This document shows positions 8,121 through 18,474 of a stretch of 64,000 nucleotides of DNA, piece by piece. A model generated the notes under the pieces. It had not been told where the DNA came from and made no database searches. It saw nothing but the letters and a program-made list of their open reading frames with translations. Numbering within the stretch: the stretch's first letter is position 1; each line of letters begins with the position of its first letter. Position numbers and translations under genes: made by a program. The DNA comes from Candidatus Brachybacter algidus (GTDB taxonomy: Bacteria > Bacteroidota > Bacteroidia > Chitinophagales > Saprospiraceae). The stretch lies in the NCBI GenBank assembly GCA_016711705.1, contig JADJSK010000006.1:1-64000 (forward strand), given 5' to 3'.

Positions 8121-11100
8121 ATGCAAAAGTTTTTCCTCTTATTTCTGACAATCTTATTTTCTTCCCAAATAGCCTTGAGTCAAGAGACAGCCGCCTTCAA
8201 ATGGCAGCCTGTTTCTAAAAACCAACTTCTACAAAAAGGATTTGCTAACGATCAGAATGTTCCAATCAATAACCTTTTTAAGGTCGATTTTGAATCATTA
8301 AATCAAACTTTACTGAATTATGATATCAATGATAAATCTGCTTTGATCATCGATATGCCTGTATTGAATGGAAAAACGGAAAAGTATGAATTGACAAATT
8401 CGTCAATTATGGAAGCACCATTACAAAATAAATATCCTTCGTTAAGGACCTTTATGCTAAGATCTATAACTGATAGATCAATACAAGGTCGATTGGCAGT
8501 TACTCCTGAAGGGTTGTCTGCTATCATAGATATCGATGGCTTTGAAGTCCTTATTAATAAGGTAAGTAAAAAAGACAATGACCACTACGCTGTATTCAAA
8601 TTGGTTGACGATCTTATAGGGTCAGATAAATTAACACCAATGGCCTGTGGCGCACATATTGAGGATATACCTATGGTCGAGCCTGCCGCTGCAGATGCTT
8701 TGAACATTAGAGGAAATGAGATCACAATGATGCACTTTAGGGTAGGTATTGCCACGACATCAAGTTTCGGTGAAGAGATTGGTTCTACAAGTGTAGAAGC
8801 TACATTGGCAAAAGTGGTGCAGGTTATGAACAATGTCAACCTAAGATATAACAAAGATCATGCGATGCAGCTAGATCTAATCGCAAATGAAGACAAGTTA
8901 ATTTATGTGCCGGGAACTACAGACTTTTTTACAATACAAGACAATGGTGGTCAACTATTGGGTCAGAGTCAAGCCTTCTTTAATCAAACAATTCTTAGTA
9001 ATCAATATGATTATGCTCAGACCTGGACGGAGCGATGTTCTGATGTTGGAGGTGTCGTAAGTGGTTCTGCCTGTAATAATCAAAGCAAGGCAAGAGGAGT
9101 CTCTTGTGGACCTGCAAATGTAGGGTATTTTCTTACTACTGTTAAACATGAAATGGGCCATCAATTCAGTGCCAGCCACACATTCAATGCCTGCAACGGC
9201 TCCGATCAGATAGCTACACAAGGTGCCTACGAACCGGGAAGTGGCAGTACAATCATGGGTTATCCGGGAGCTTGCGCGAGCGACAATATTCAAAATAATG
9301 CCGACGATTATTTTCATGTGATCAGCATCCTTCAGGTGCGAAATCACCACGCCAATAATCCTGGCTGTGGAACCTTCGGCACTGAGATAAATCATGTACC
9401 TGATATCGTATTACCGACTTACAGCTCATCTTTACTTACCATACCCGCTGATACACCTTATGAGTTGGTAGGAACCGCAACGGATATGGATGGTGACAAC
9501 CTGTTATACGGATGGGAACAATTCGATCCGGGATCAGGAGAGCCTCTTGGTACAAACTTTGCTTCAGGACCATTGAACAGACCTTATCCACCATCAGCTA
9601 AAGGTTATTATAGGATTATACCAAAGATAAATAACATTATCAATGATATATTTGATATTGCTGATAGGATACCATCCGCGACCAGAGAAATGAACTGGAA
9701 ATTAATCGCCAGAGATTACAATCCAAATGCAGGCGGTGTAGGTATTGCTGATTTTAAATTCAAAGTTGATTCAAATGCCGGACCCTTCAAATTTACTTTT
9801 CCTGCCAAGAATACGGATACGATTTTTGAATTAGGTCAATATGTTGAATTAAAGTGGGACGTAGCTAACTCTGATAAAGCTCCAGTAAATTGTGAAGCAG
9901 TAAATATTTACTATTCGATCAATGGTGGTACTGATTTTACAGATACACTTTTGCTCAATACACCGAATGATGGTCATGAATTTGTTATGTTACCGGTTAA
10001 AGCTGTTAACTCAAGATTTAAAATTAAAGGAGCAGGAAGCATCTTTTTGGATATTTCAAGAAAGGCTCTAAGGGTAAATGAACCGGCTGAAGCAGGTTAT
10101 TCATATGATGTATATCCTCACAATGCGTTACTCTGCCCGGCAAGTCCAAAAGAATTTACAATCAAAAGTATTTCATGGAAAGATTATTCCACACCTGTCA
10201 AGGTCGAGCTCGTGGACGGATGGCCGGCCAATACGATCATCTCTCTTAACAAATCAGCACTTGCACCGGGCGAAGATGTCATATTATCTATCGACACGAA
10301 GGATGTCAATGAAGCCGGTTTTTTCACGATTAAATTGAGAGGAATTTCAGAAGGATTCGATACATTATACAGGTATGTAACGGTAGAGGTTTTGCCTTCA
10401 AAACTGGAATTTGTCTCTGCAGTCAATCCATTACCGGGCACTGTAAATTTTCCTCAGGTACCTACCTTTGGATGGGCTCCTATACCGGGTGCTGACCAAT
10501 ACGTTTTCGAACTATCTTCTGACTCAAGATTTATCAATATTATTGATTCATATGTCGGAGTGCAGCCTAATTTTAATACATTGCTTGTATTAGCGCCGGG
10601 TACTATATTCTATTGGAGAGTAAGGGCTATCAACAGATGTTTTGAAGGTCCATGGTCAGATTACAATACATTCCAGACTATTTTGTATGAATGCAATACG
10701 ATCTCGGCATTGGGATTACCTAAAAATATTTCAAGTAATGTAACCATTCCTCCTGTTGAGATCAAATTTGATATTTCAAATCAGGTAGGTACTACAGCAG
10801 ATATAAATCTCAAAAACATCAATATAAGCCATGGTGATATATCAAAACTAGAGATTTCGGCAAAATCGCCTTCCGGCAAAATCGTTAAGGTTATAAGTGA
10901 GCGTTGCTCCGGCATCTCTGGAATGAATACCTCTTTTGATGATTCTTCTCCACTTCCGATCTCTTGTGGACAAATAAAAGCCGACAAGACTTTTCAGCCT
11001 GGAGAAGCTTTGAGTGCTTTTAATGGGGATCCGGTCCAGGGAGATTGGTCTGTAACAATTACTACTAAAAAAGGTGGGTCTTCGGGTGTCATCAGTAGTC

Positions 11101-11756
11101 TAGATTTTGAATTGTGTGCAAGTGTAACGAGTTCACCGATCATCAAGATAAATAATAATGTACTCAAGGTAAAAACAGGCTTTGCTCAAACTGTTGAAAA
11201 TAAAGATCTGAAATATGAATCTGACCAAACCACAGAAGACAATATCTGGTATTTCCTTCTTTCCGAGCCGGAACATGGCTATTTTACTTCTTATGGTCAG
11301 AGACTTTACAAGGGTGATCGATTCTTACAATCATTCCTGAACGACTGGGCATTAGAATATGTCCCTTTCGATGATGTATATGAAGGAGCTGATGAAGTAA
11401 CATTATTGGTCAGAGATAATAAGTTTGGTTATCTGGCTCCAGAGATATTTAAGATTGACTTAAATAAATCAAATATATTAAAGTCTAATCCTAAGGTCAA
11501 TGATGTTTCCAATCTAATCAGATTATATCCTAATCCTACGAAAGATCTGATTACAATAGATATGAGTGACTTTAAATGGTCAGGCAATGCGAAACTAAAT
11601 ATCACGGATCTATCAGGTAAATTGATATTATCCAGAGTACTTTCAAGTGGCACAGCAACCGTAAACATAGACCTTGGTCAAGTGGCATCTGGTGTGTATT
11701 TCGCTAATATTATCTCCGGCAACTATGTTGCAAAGCAAAAATTAATTAAAATCTAA
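8121..11756 (+). CDS. secreted M12-type (reprolysin-like) metalloprotease with P-domain and T9SS sorting domain
   Basis: A 1211-aa extracellular zinc protease exported by Sec and then T9SS. It has a signal peptide at residues 1-20 (LFLTILFSSQIALSQ) and a propeptide-like region to about 190. The catalytic domain holds the zinc motif HEMGHQFSASH at 343-353 and the Met-turn region GSGSTIMGYPG after it. Ig/FN3-like regions follow (for example FGWAPIPGADQYVFELSSDS at about 785). A proprotein-convertase-like P domain spans about 857-1003 (SPSGKIVKVISERCSGISG, ending DWSVTITT..LDFELC). The C-terminal sorting domain begins NLIRLYPNPTKD near 1135 and ends KQKLIKI. The next gene is a paralog 9 bp downstream. 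It probably acts on extracellular protein substrates; the specific target is unknown. Confidence 0.88.
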   Translation: MQKFFLLFLTILFSSQIALSQETAAFKWQPVSKNQLLQKGFANDQNVPINNLFKVDFESLNQTLLNYDINDKSALIIDMPVLNGKTEKYELTNSSIMEAPLQNKYPSLRTFMLRSITDRSIQGRLAVTPEGLSAIIDIDGFEVLINKVSKKDNDHYAVFKLVDDLIGSDKLTPMACGAHIEDIPMVEPAAADALNIRGNEITMMHFRVGIATTSSFGEEIGSTSVEATLAKVVQVMNNVNLRYNKDHAMQLDLIANEDKLIYVPGTTDFFTIQDNGGQLLGQSQAFFNQTILSNQYDYAQTWTERCSDVGGVVSGSACNNQSKARGVSCGPANVGYFLTTVKHEMGHQFSASHTFNACNGSDQIATQGAYEPGSGSTIMGYPGACASDNIQNNADDYFHVISILQVRNHHANNPGCGTFGTEINHVPDIVLPTYSSSLLTIPADTPYELVGTATDMDGDNLLYGWEQFDPGSGEPLGTNFASGPLNRPYPPSAKGYYRIIPKINNIINDIFDIADRIPSATREMNWKLIARDYNPNAGGVGIADFKFKVDSNAGPFKFTFPAKNTDTIFELGQYVELKWDVANSDKAPVNCEAVNIYYSINGGTDFTDTLLLNTPNDGHEFVMLPVKAVNSRFKIKGAGSIFLDISRKALRVNEPAEAGYSYDVYPHNALLCPASPKEFTIKSISWKDYSTPVKVELVDGWPANTIISLNKSALAPGEDVILSIDTKDVNEAGFFTIKLRGISEGFDTLYRYVTVEVLPSKLEFVSAVNPLPGTVNFPQVPTFGWAPIPGADQYVFELSSDSRFINIIDSYVGVQPNFNTLLVLAPGTIFYWRVRAINRCFEGPWSDYNTFQTILYECNTISALGLPKNISSNVTIPPVEIKFDISNQVGTTADINLKNINISHGDISKLEISAKSPSGKIVKVISERCSGISGMNTSFDDSSPLPISCGQIKADKTFQPGEALSAFNGDPVQGDWSVTITTKKGGSSGVISSLDFELCASVTSSPIIKINNNVLKVKTGFAQTVENKDLKYESDQTTEDNIWYFLLSEPEHGYFTSYGQRLYKGDRFLQSFLNDWALEYVPFDDVYEGADEVTLLVRDNKFGYLAPEIFKIDLNKSNILKSNPKVNDVSNLIRLYPNPTKDLITIDMSDFKWSGNAKLNITDLSGKLILSRVLSSGTATVNIDLGQVASGVYFANIISGNYVAKQKLIKI

Positions 11757-11765
11757 GCATCTCAG

Positions 11766-14700
11766 ATGAATCATAATTTATTAAAAATCACTTATCTCTT
11801 TATTTCTCTGCCTTTATTACTTCAGGGACAGAGTTTAGAAGGTACATGGAAGCAACTGCCATTGACGTCCGAACTTTCAACAAGAATGAATGCAGACCTG
11901 GTGTTGCCATCAGATGCGAAAGCATATCTTGTAGATGTTTCTGTCATCAATAACCTCTTGATGAATGCGCGGTCTTCAGAACAAATTCAAATGGCTCTGC
12001 CGCTAGGACCAGAAGGAGAAGAGGAGATTTTTAATATGACATATGATCCTATCATGGGAATTATGGATCAAAAGAAGTTTTCAGATATTCTTACATTCCG
12101 CGCTGTTTCAACAGACGGTAAGGGTAAGTTAGGTCGAATTGGTATTTCTAGTCTTGGATTTTATGGCATTTTTGAATCTGAGGATGGTCAGACCATTATC
12201 CGCCACGGTAATGGAGAGGAGAAAGATAAAGTCTTTATCTATGATTTGGATAGAAAGATGGCATTGGTGGACCCACTCTTGTTGGGTGTTTGTGGTACTG
12301 ACAGTGAACCAAAAATATCACACAATTTCGATGTCCTTCAGACAAGAGATGAAATAAGGAAGATGAGAAATTATCGTCTTGCCATCTCATGCACCTCTGG
12401 CTTTGCAACCATCGCAGGCGGATCAGAATCTGCAGTAATGGCAAAGGTTGTGGAAGCGGTAAACTTATTAAATCTCAGGTATCATGTCGATTTTGGATTC
12501 CGTATGACACTCATTGACAATAATGAAAGATTGTTTAATCTTTCAGCTGCGACTGATTACTTTGTAGATCAAACTAAAGGACTTGGACTATTAAGACAAA
12601 ATCAGAATTTCATAGATAGCCTACTTTCTCCGGAAGATTATGATTTGTCACAGGTTTTTACTAAAGTTTGTTCTGATGTAGGAGGAGTGGTTTCCGGACG
12701 GGCATGCGATGACAACTCAAAGGCAAGAGGTGTATCTTGTAGGAGCAGTGATGAAGATTATTTTTTCACTACATTCAAACATGAGATGGGACATCAGTTC
12801 AATGGGGGACATACCTTTAATGCTTGCAACGGCAGTACACAATATGACCCAGAATCATCTTACGAACCAGGCGCAGGTAGTACGATATTATCATATGGAA
12901 ATAATTGTGGTGACGACAATGTCGGTACAAGAAAAGATTACTTCCATGTGATCAACATCATAGAGATGACTACTTATGCTATGGAAACAGAAGCATTATG
13001 TGGTACTTTAGGCACTGATATAAATCATGCTCCGGTAGCAAAAGTATCCTATCCTTCAGGTGTACTTACTATTCCAATCCTCACGCCCTTTGAGCTTACA
13101 GGCACCGGAACAGACATCGATGGCACCGGATTAACATATAACTGGGAACAGTTCGATCTGGGCACTGGTGATCCATTAGGCACCAATTTCGAAACAGGTC
13201 CACTGTTTGCGTCTCAGGATCCAAGAAATGCTGGAGCAACAAGGCTAATTCCTAAGCTTGCAGATGTTTTGTCAGGAGCTTACACCAAGAGTGAGCGGAT
13301 GCCGGAGGTGAGTAGAGAGCTAAATTTTAAGATGACGATTCGGGACAACGATCAAAAAGTTGGTGCCACCGATATAGCTGATTTTAAATTTGAATCTACA
13401 ATTGATGCAGGACCATTTCAAGTGACTTTCCCCTCGAAAGAGATAGATACAATTTTCACAGTAGGTCAACATATTTTAGTTCAATGGGATGTAGCGAATA
13501 CTGATCAAAGCCCAGTCAATTGTAAGTTTGTGAACATAATGCTTTCCAACAATGACGGCTTGACCTTTCCTGATACTTTGGTATATAGAACTCCAAACGA
13601 TGGCAGCGAATACATAATGTTGTACAAAGCAACTACAAGAGGAAGAGTGAAAGTGAAAGCGGCAGACAATATATTTTTGGATATTTCCAAAAAGTCTATG
13701 CGTGTAGTTCTTCCGGCAGATGCCGGATATTCAGTTGATGCATTTCCTCATGATGGAGCTACTTGCTTATATTCAACATTTGCATATCAGATTAAATCTA
13801 TCCAATGGAATGGTTTTACCGCTCCAATTAAATTGGAAATCACAGATCCGGGCAACGATCAATTTATCATTGCATTCGAAAAAGATAATATCCTACCTGG
13901 GGAGACCATAAAGTTAAATGTCGATGCCAGAAATGTCGATGTAGCAGGTACTTATGTCATTAAGTTTATGGCTACCGCAGAGGGTGCTGATACCGTATGG
14001 AGTTCAGTAAATCTTGTCATCGGTGAAGACGATCAACCTTTTGCAGGAGTCGTTTCCCCGATCAATCTCAATCAGGAAGTTTCTGTTAAGCCAATTTTTC
14101 AGTGGAATAAAACAACCAGCGCTGCTTCGTACGAATTCGAGCTGGCTACAAACCCTTCCTTTGATGAGGAATCCGTGATATATGGATTAGAAACTGACTT
14201 AACTAAATTTACATATAATTTCAACCTTGAATCTAAAACTATTTATTTCTGGAGAGTAAGAGCCATGGGGGATTGTGGATGGGGACGCTGGTCGGAAACA
14301 AACATATTCAGGACTTCATCTGCCGAATCACCAAACACACTTGAGCAGATCAATAATCAAGTACTTAAGGTCAAAACAAATAATGCAAGGTTCATAGGTC
14401 ATGATGATCTTTATCATACATCTGTCCAAGAGCCAAATGAAGACTTAACATATACATTACTTGCAGAAACAAGTCATGGAAGTTTGAATTTAAATGGAAG
14501 CAAACTGAGTGTAGGACAACAATTTACACAGGATGACATTGACAACGGTATTATGCATTATAACGCTGATCAATTGGATTATCAAGGAGCTGATAGGTTT
14601 GACTTTTTGGTTTATGACAGTCAGGCAACCTTCATAGGGCCTTACACGATGCTGATCGATATCAATGATCAAAACCCGTTGAGTACAAAAGAAGATCTTA

Positions 14701-14957
14701 CGAAAGTAGACCATTTAGTGACTTTGTTTCCAAGCCCATCTTCGGGTCAGGTTACTTTAACATATGCAGGAAAAGTAGCGCTAAGCGATGCTACTGTGAT
14801 GATTTACAATGTAAATGGCAATGCGGTCTGGTCAAAAAATTACGCCGGTAGTTGGAATAATTCAACATTAGATTTTAATTCACTGACTAGCGGGACTTAT
14901 GTACTAGTGCTCAAATCAGGAAATTATATTTCAAAAAAGAGGCTGGTCAAATTGTAA
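11766..14957 (+). CDS. secreted M12-type metalloprotease paralog with T9SS sorting domain
   Basis: A 1063-aa paralog of the preceding protease, alike over most of its length, including KVCSDVGGVVSG, KARGVSC and the zinc motif HEMGHQFNGGH at 339-349. It has a signal peptide (KITYLFISLPLLLQGQS), the same Ig/FN3-like middle region (FQWNKTTSAASYEFELATNP) and a T9SS type A tail (LVTLFPSPSSGQVTL, ending KKRLVKL). Unlike its neighbour it lacks the P domain, which accounts for most of the length difference. The 9-bp gap implies co-transcription from the promoter near 7961. The pair looks like an old tandem duplication with divergence. Reprolysin-like classification comes from the HExxHxxxxxH motif and surrounding fold; the substrate is unknown. 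Confidence 0.88.
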   Translation: MNHNLLKITYLFISLPLLLQGQSLEGTWKQLPLTSELSTRMNADLVLPSDAKAYLVDVSVINNLLMNARSSEQIQMALPLGPEGEEEIFNMTYDPIMGIMDQKKFSDILTFRAVSTDGKGKLGRIGISSLGFYGIFESEDGQTIIRHGNGEEKDKVFIYDLDRKMALVDPLLLGVCGTDSEPKISHNFDVLQTRDEIRKMRNYRLAISCTSGFATIAGGSESAVMAKVVEAVNLLNLRYHVDFGFRMTLIDNNERLFNLSAATDYFVDQTKGLGLLRQNQNFIDSLLSPEDYDLSQVFTKVCSDVGGVVSGRACDDNSKARGVSCRSSDEDYFFTTFKHEMGHQFNGGHTFNACNGSTQYDPESSYEPGAGSTILSYGNNCGDDNVGTRKDYFHVINIIEMTTYAMETEALCGTLGTDINHAPVAKVSYPSGVLTIPILTPFELTGTGTDIDGTGLTYNWEQFDLGTGDPLGTNFETGPLFASQDPRNAGATRLIPKLADVLSGAYTKSERMPEVSRELNFKMTIRDNDQKVGATDIADFKFESTIDAGPFQVTFPSKEIDTIFTVGQHILVQWDVANTDQSPVNCKFVNIMLSNNDGLTFPDTLVYRTPNDGSEYIMLYKATTRGRVKVKAADNIFLDISKKSMRVVLPADAGYSVDAFPHDGATCLYSTFAYQIKSIQWNGFTAPIKLEITDPGNDQFIIAFEKDNILPGETIKLNVDARNVDVAGTYVIKFMATAEGADTVWSSVNLVIGEDDQPFAGVVSPINLNQEVSVKPIFQWNKTTSAASYEFELATNPSFDEESVIYGLETDLTKFTYNFNLESKTIYFWRVRAMGDCGWGRWSETNIFRTSSAESPNTLEQINNQVLKVKTNNARFIGHDDLYHTSVQEPNEDLTYTLLAETSHGSLNLNGSKLSVGQQFTQDDIDNGIMHYNADQLDYQGADRFDFLVYDSQATFIGPYTMLIDINDQNPLSTKEDLTKVDHLVTLFPSPSSGQVTLTYAGKVALSDATVMIYNVNGNAVWSKNYAGSWNNSTLDFNSLTSGTYVLVLKSGNYISKKRLVKL

Positions 14958-14962
14958 AAAAT

Positions 14963-14970
14963 TATATTTG
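14963..14970 (+). promoter_or_regulatory. possible -7 element for the PASTA gene
   Basis: TATATTTG is a perfect TAnnTTTG match 6 bases after the protease stop codon and about 60 bases before the PASTA gene. No TTTG box is seen at the expected distance upstream, so support is limited. Confidence 0.3.
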
Positions 14971-15022
14971 CCTCATTAAAACGTAGTATGTACCTATTTT
15001 TGGGATTAATTACGTTTAGAGA

Positions 15023-15817
15023 GTGCAAAATATGTTTAAATCAAAATACTTCTGGCTTCACATAGGACTAATCCTTATTGCCATTTGTGTACTAATCGCC
15101 ATAGTATTTTCTTTACTGGGTATGTATACGCATCATGGTGAGAAAATTCCTATTCCAAAACTACTGGAATTGACTGTAGATCGAGGTACGAATCTTTGTG
15201 AAGATGCAGGATTCGAGCTGATTGTATCAGATTCTGTTTTTGTAGTAGGACAACGTGGTGGTACTATTATAGCGCAAAATCCCGAACCTGCATCATTTGC
15301 TAAAGAGGGCAGAAAAGTCTATGTAACAATTACCAAGTTCTCTGCTGATATGATATCCATCTCAACGTTGCCCGCCTTATATGGTAAAAGTTATGAGCTG
15401 AAGAAAAAGGTATTGCTAGATGGATTTGAGATACAGTCTAGTGTCGCTGGATATCTCTTTGACAAGGGTGATCCCGGTCAGATACTCAAAGTAATCCTGG
15501 GCACTGATACGATTATCGATCAAAATGGTATTGCAGAAAATATCAATATTCCGAGAGGTGGTAAGTTGAGATTTATATTGTCTTCAAAAGAAGGAGGAAA
15601 GGTACAAGTGCCGGATCTGGTCTGCAGAACTTATGACGAGGCAATATTCCTGGCAGCAGGCAATTTTCAACTCGCCATACGATCTGGTGAGGGCGGTGAA
15701 TACATTATTTCTCAAGAACCAGCCTTCGCACCCGGCTCAGTTATAGAAAGGGGAGATTCTATTTCAATAATACTTTCAGATACCCGACCACTGGAATGTC
15801 CAGAAGCTATTGAATGA
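15023..15817 (+). CDS. PASTA-domain membrane protein
   Basis: A 264-aa inner-membrane protein with a short cytoplasmic N-terminus, one transmembrane helix (WLHIGLILIAICVLIAIVFSLLG) and a periplasmic part of PASTA-like repeats. These are at about residues 40-105 (IPIPKLLELTVDRGTNLCEDAGFEL..IIAQNPEPAS), a degenerate one in the middle (STLPALYGKSYELKKKVLLDGFEI), and about 195-258 (VQVPDLVCRTYDEAIFLAAGNF..IISQEPAFAPG). PASTA repeats bind cell-wall fragments or act as spacers. There is no kinase or penicillin-binding domain. The GTG at 15023 is the longest start; the ATG at 15032 (MFKSKYFWLH) is more likely. The next gene encodes a T9SS cargo protein. Confidence 0.85.
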   Translation: MQNMFKSKYFWLHIGLILIAICVLIAIVFSLLGMYTHHGEKIPIPKLLELTVDRGTNLCEDAGFELIVSDSVFVVGQRGGTIIAQNPEPASFAKEGRKVYVTITKFSADMISISTLPALYGKSYELKKKVLLDGFEIQSSVAGYLFDKGDPGQILKVILGTDTIIDQNGIAENINIPRGGKLRFILSSKEGGKVQVPDLVCRTYDEAIFLAAGNFQLAIRSGEGGEYIISQEPAFAPGSVIERGDSISIILSDTRPLECPEAIE

Positions 15818-15880
15818 CCAAAATGTAAGGTTGCAACAAAAAGCGCGGCCATTTCGTTTTTATAAAAAATTTTACCACGA

Positions 15881-18076
15881 ATGATTCGACTTTCACTTAG
15901 TTTACTTACTATAATATTTGTTTTAAGCTTTAACAATTCGAGCTCTGCGCAGATTATTTTCTCAAACCTGACAGAGAATCCTGCATTATTATCGGTTAAG
16001 AATACGGAACTGGAAGAGCGCAATTATATTTCAAGTCAAAGGTTGGTTATCCTGGCTGCAGATACACAGAAAGTTTGTATCCAAAGACCAGATCTTGGCT
16101 TTTTTGATACTCTTTATTATGCGTCTTCAAATGTACCTGTTGATATTGACTTCAGTATAGATCTGAATTGTGTCACTATTTCTGCACATGCTAATGCGCC
16201 TGTTAGTTCAGTGTCATTGCCATTTGCATTTGTCACAAGTGATGGTAACATTTTGTCATACACTATATATGTTGATATCGTCAAGCCATTGGTGTTGCCT
16301 TTCTTCGATGACTTTGCATACAACTCAAAAATACCGGATCCGGCCAGATGGGTGGATAAAAATGTATTCATTAATCAAACAATGGCAGTTGATCCACCTA
16401 GTATTGGTGTAGCGACTTTTGATGGCCTAAATTCTAATGGAACACCATATGGAGGAGGTTTTAACAGAGCTGATTATTTAACATCAAACTATATAGATCT
16501 TTCAGGAATCACTGCAAATGACTCAGTTTACCTAAGTTATTTTTTACAAGCTAAGGGCAATACATACAATCATCAACAGAGGGACAGTATAGAGCTTGAG
16601 TTTAAAAATGACAAGGGAGAGTGGAAATCTGTCGCTTCATACAAAGGTATTAGCCCTAATAATCCGTCTGATTACATTCCCCCATTCCAGCAATACAATA
16701 TTGTAGTTGATAAGAGCTTCTACCACCGAGGATTTCAATTTAGATTTGTGAATTACAATTATAGATTGGGTGTGTATTCGACTTGGCACCTTGATTATGT
16801 TAAAATGGTAGTAAATCAGAAACCCTCGTTAAACTTAATGGATATAGCATTCATTAAGCCGCCAAACAAATTTTTAAAAACATATTCGGCCATTCCTTAT
16901 AAACAGTTGAGTGGACATGAGAATGAAGAATTAGCCAATACGACAGAGATAGAGCTCTATAATCATTTTCTTGAGACAGCTGAAGATCTTGTAGATCCGA
17001 GATTGAACATTAAAGAAATTACCACAGGTACTCAAATTTACGAAGGCGCTCTTGTGAATCTTGTATCTCAACTTAACCCTGCTGTGGGTATAAATAGATT
17101 TTCCAATGCATTCGATGCCGGCCAGATAGCAGATGCTATAGCTTCAGTTCCCGCAGGCCAGCTTCCATTAATTTTCAGGACTACTTATACCTTTGATCAG
17201 GATCAGGAGACCCCGCTTCTTGAAGAAAACAACAAAGCATTTTCAGATACTGAAGTAGGATATACGATGGCTTATGATGATGGAACTGCTGAACTTAATA
17301 TCGCTGCAGAGGCCAATAATAGCACAAAATCACAGATAGCCGTTAAGTTTCATCTTAATGAAGGGGACTCTCTACGGGCTATTCAGTTTCATTTTCCAAG
17401 ATTGTTTGACGATGTAAGCAAGCAACTTTTCAATATCAAAATATGGGTAGGAGATCTTAACAAAGAAGAAGCAGATTATACGTATCAATTGCAAAAGCCG
17501 ATCTATGCGGATGGCATATTCGATACACTGCAAGGATTCACGACGTATCCATTGACTGATGACTTGTATGACAGCATTCCGAAGCCGCTGTATATTCCTG
17601 CTGGAGACTATTATGTAGGTTGGCAGCAATTTACTGTTTCATCTGCCGGTCAATTTATCCCCGTAGGATTTGACAGAAATTACAAAGGCGGGGAGGCAAT
17701 TACTTATTACAAATCTACAGGAGACTGGAAGCCGCTTTCGGAACTATCTACTTCACCCTTGTTGAAAGGTGTACCGATGATCCGTGCCAAGTTCCAAAAT
17801 TCCTTGCTCACTTCAGCGACGAAAGACTTAGATAAAGTGCAATCACTTTCCTTCTATCCAAATCCATCAAATGGTACAATATGGTTAGATAAAAAGCTTG
17901 AATTGCCGGTCAATAGCACTTATAAGATCTATGATGCTATGGGCAATAAAGTTCAGTCAGGTAGAATGGAATCACAGCTTAATATCTCTAACCTGCAAGG
18001 TAATCTGTACTATATTCAAGTGATGAAGGCGGATGGACAATTGTTTGGAACGTCGAAGATCATGGTGATCAGATAA
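15881..18076 (+). CDS. secreted T9SS type A cargo protein, function unknown
   Basis: A 731-aa exported protein with a signal peptide (LSLLTIIFVLSFNNSSSAQ). A long beta-rich body includes a jelly-roll-like segment (LSYFLQAKGNTYNHQQRDSIELEF..WHLDYVKMVVNQ). The C-terminal T9SS sorting domain begins LSFYPNPSNGTIWL near residue 655 and ends SKIMVIR. No catalytic motif is recognised. It starts 63 bp after the PASTA gene on the same strand and may be in the same operon. The body segment with PFFDDFAYNS suggests carbohydrate- or cell-surface-binding, but this is only inference. Confidence 0.8.
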   Translation: MIRLSLSLLTIIFVLSFNNSSSAQIIFSNLTENPALLSVKNTELEERNYISSQRLVILAADTQKVCIQRPDLGFFDTLYYASSNVPVDIDFSIDLNCVTISAHANAPVSSVSLPFAFVTSDGNILSYTIYVDIVKPLVLPFFDDFAYNSKIPDPARWVDKNVFINQTMAVDPPSIGVATFDGLNSNGTPYGGGFNRADYLTSNYIDLSGITANDSVYLSYFLQAKGNTYNHQQRDSIELEFKNDKGEWKSVASYKGISPNNPSDYIPPFQQYNIVVDKSFYHRGFQFRFVNYNYRLGVYSTWHLDYVKMVVNQKPSLNLMDIAFIKPPNKFLKTYSAIPYKQLSGHENEELANTTEIELYNHFLETAEDLVDPRLNIKEITTGTQIYEGALVNLVSQLNPAVGINRFSNAFDAGQIADAIASVPAGQLPLIFRTTYTFDQDQETPLLEENNKAFSDTEVGYTMAYDDGTAELNIAAEANNSTKSQIAVKFHLNEGDSLRAIQFHFPRLFDDVSKQLFNIKIWVGDLNKEEADYTYQLQKPIYADGIFDTLQGFTTYPLTDDLYDSIPKPLYIPAGDYYVGWQQFTVSSAGQFIPVGFDRNYKGGEAITYYKSTGDWKPLSELSTSPLLKGVPMIRAKFQNSLLTSATKDLDKVQSLSFYPNPSNGTIWLDKKLELPVNSTYKIYDAMGNKVQSGRMESQLNISNLQGNLYYIQVMKADGQLFGTSKIMVIR

Positions 18077-18188
18077 TATATTTAAAGTTAGAAGGCAGAA
18101 ATTAGAAGTTAGAATAAAACTTCGAATGAAGTGTAGAGCAAACATTTGGGGTATTATAGGCAAAATGAATTTTGCAGACACACGAACT

Positions 18189-18281
18189 TAGGTTAACCTA
18201 CGCTCAGCACTTCATAGCGAATGATGTACAAAATTTAAATTAAAAACTTAGATCGTGAGGTTCGGCGTAGGTTAACCTACG
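18189..18281. repeat. two copies of a TAGGTTAACCTA palindrome
   Basis: TAGGTTAACCTA at 18189-18200 and a longer palindrome CGTAGGTTAACCTACG at 18266-18281 share the same core 77 bp apart, in the spacer between two converging genes. A further small hairpin (CAAAGT, TT, ACTTTG) lies just after, near 18293-18306. These could be parts of a small palindromic repeat family; no coding capacity. Confidence 0.6.
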
Positions 18282-18403
18282 TCGGGGTGTCACCAAAGTT
18301 TACTTTGAAAAATACAAAAAGATGTGTTTAACGAAATGTATTTATTTGCCGAAGTCGTCCAAGATCATGGTCATCAGGTAAAGTAATAATTCAGCTATAC
18401 CGT

Positions 18404-18469
18404 GTAAATAATTATAGCCTCTGTAGGGACAGGTCGCGACCTGTCCCTACAGAGGCTATAATTATTTAC
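18404..18469. repeat. perfect 66-bp palindrome between converging genes
   Basis: The two 33-base arms meet at the centre (between 18436 and 18437) without a loop and are exact complements. The core reads AGGGACAGGTCG / CGACCTGTCCCT and the outer parts are AT-rich (TAAATAATTATAGCC and its complement). It ends 5 bases before the tmk stop codon and lies downstream of the converging T9SS gene, so its transcript would form a very stable hairpin that could end transcription from both sides. Its length and symmetry also resemble mobile palindromic repeats. Confidence 0.9.
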
Positions 18470-18474
18470 TGTCC

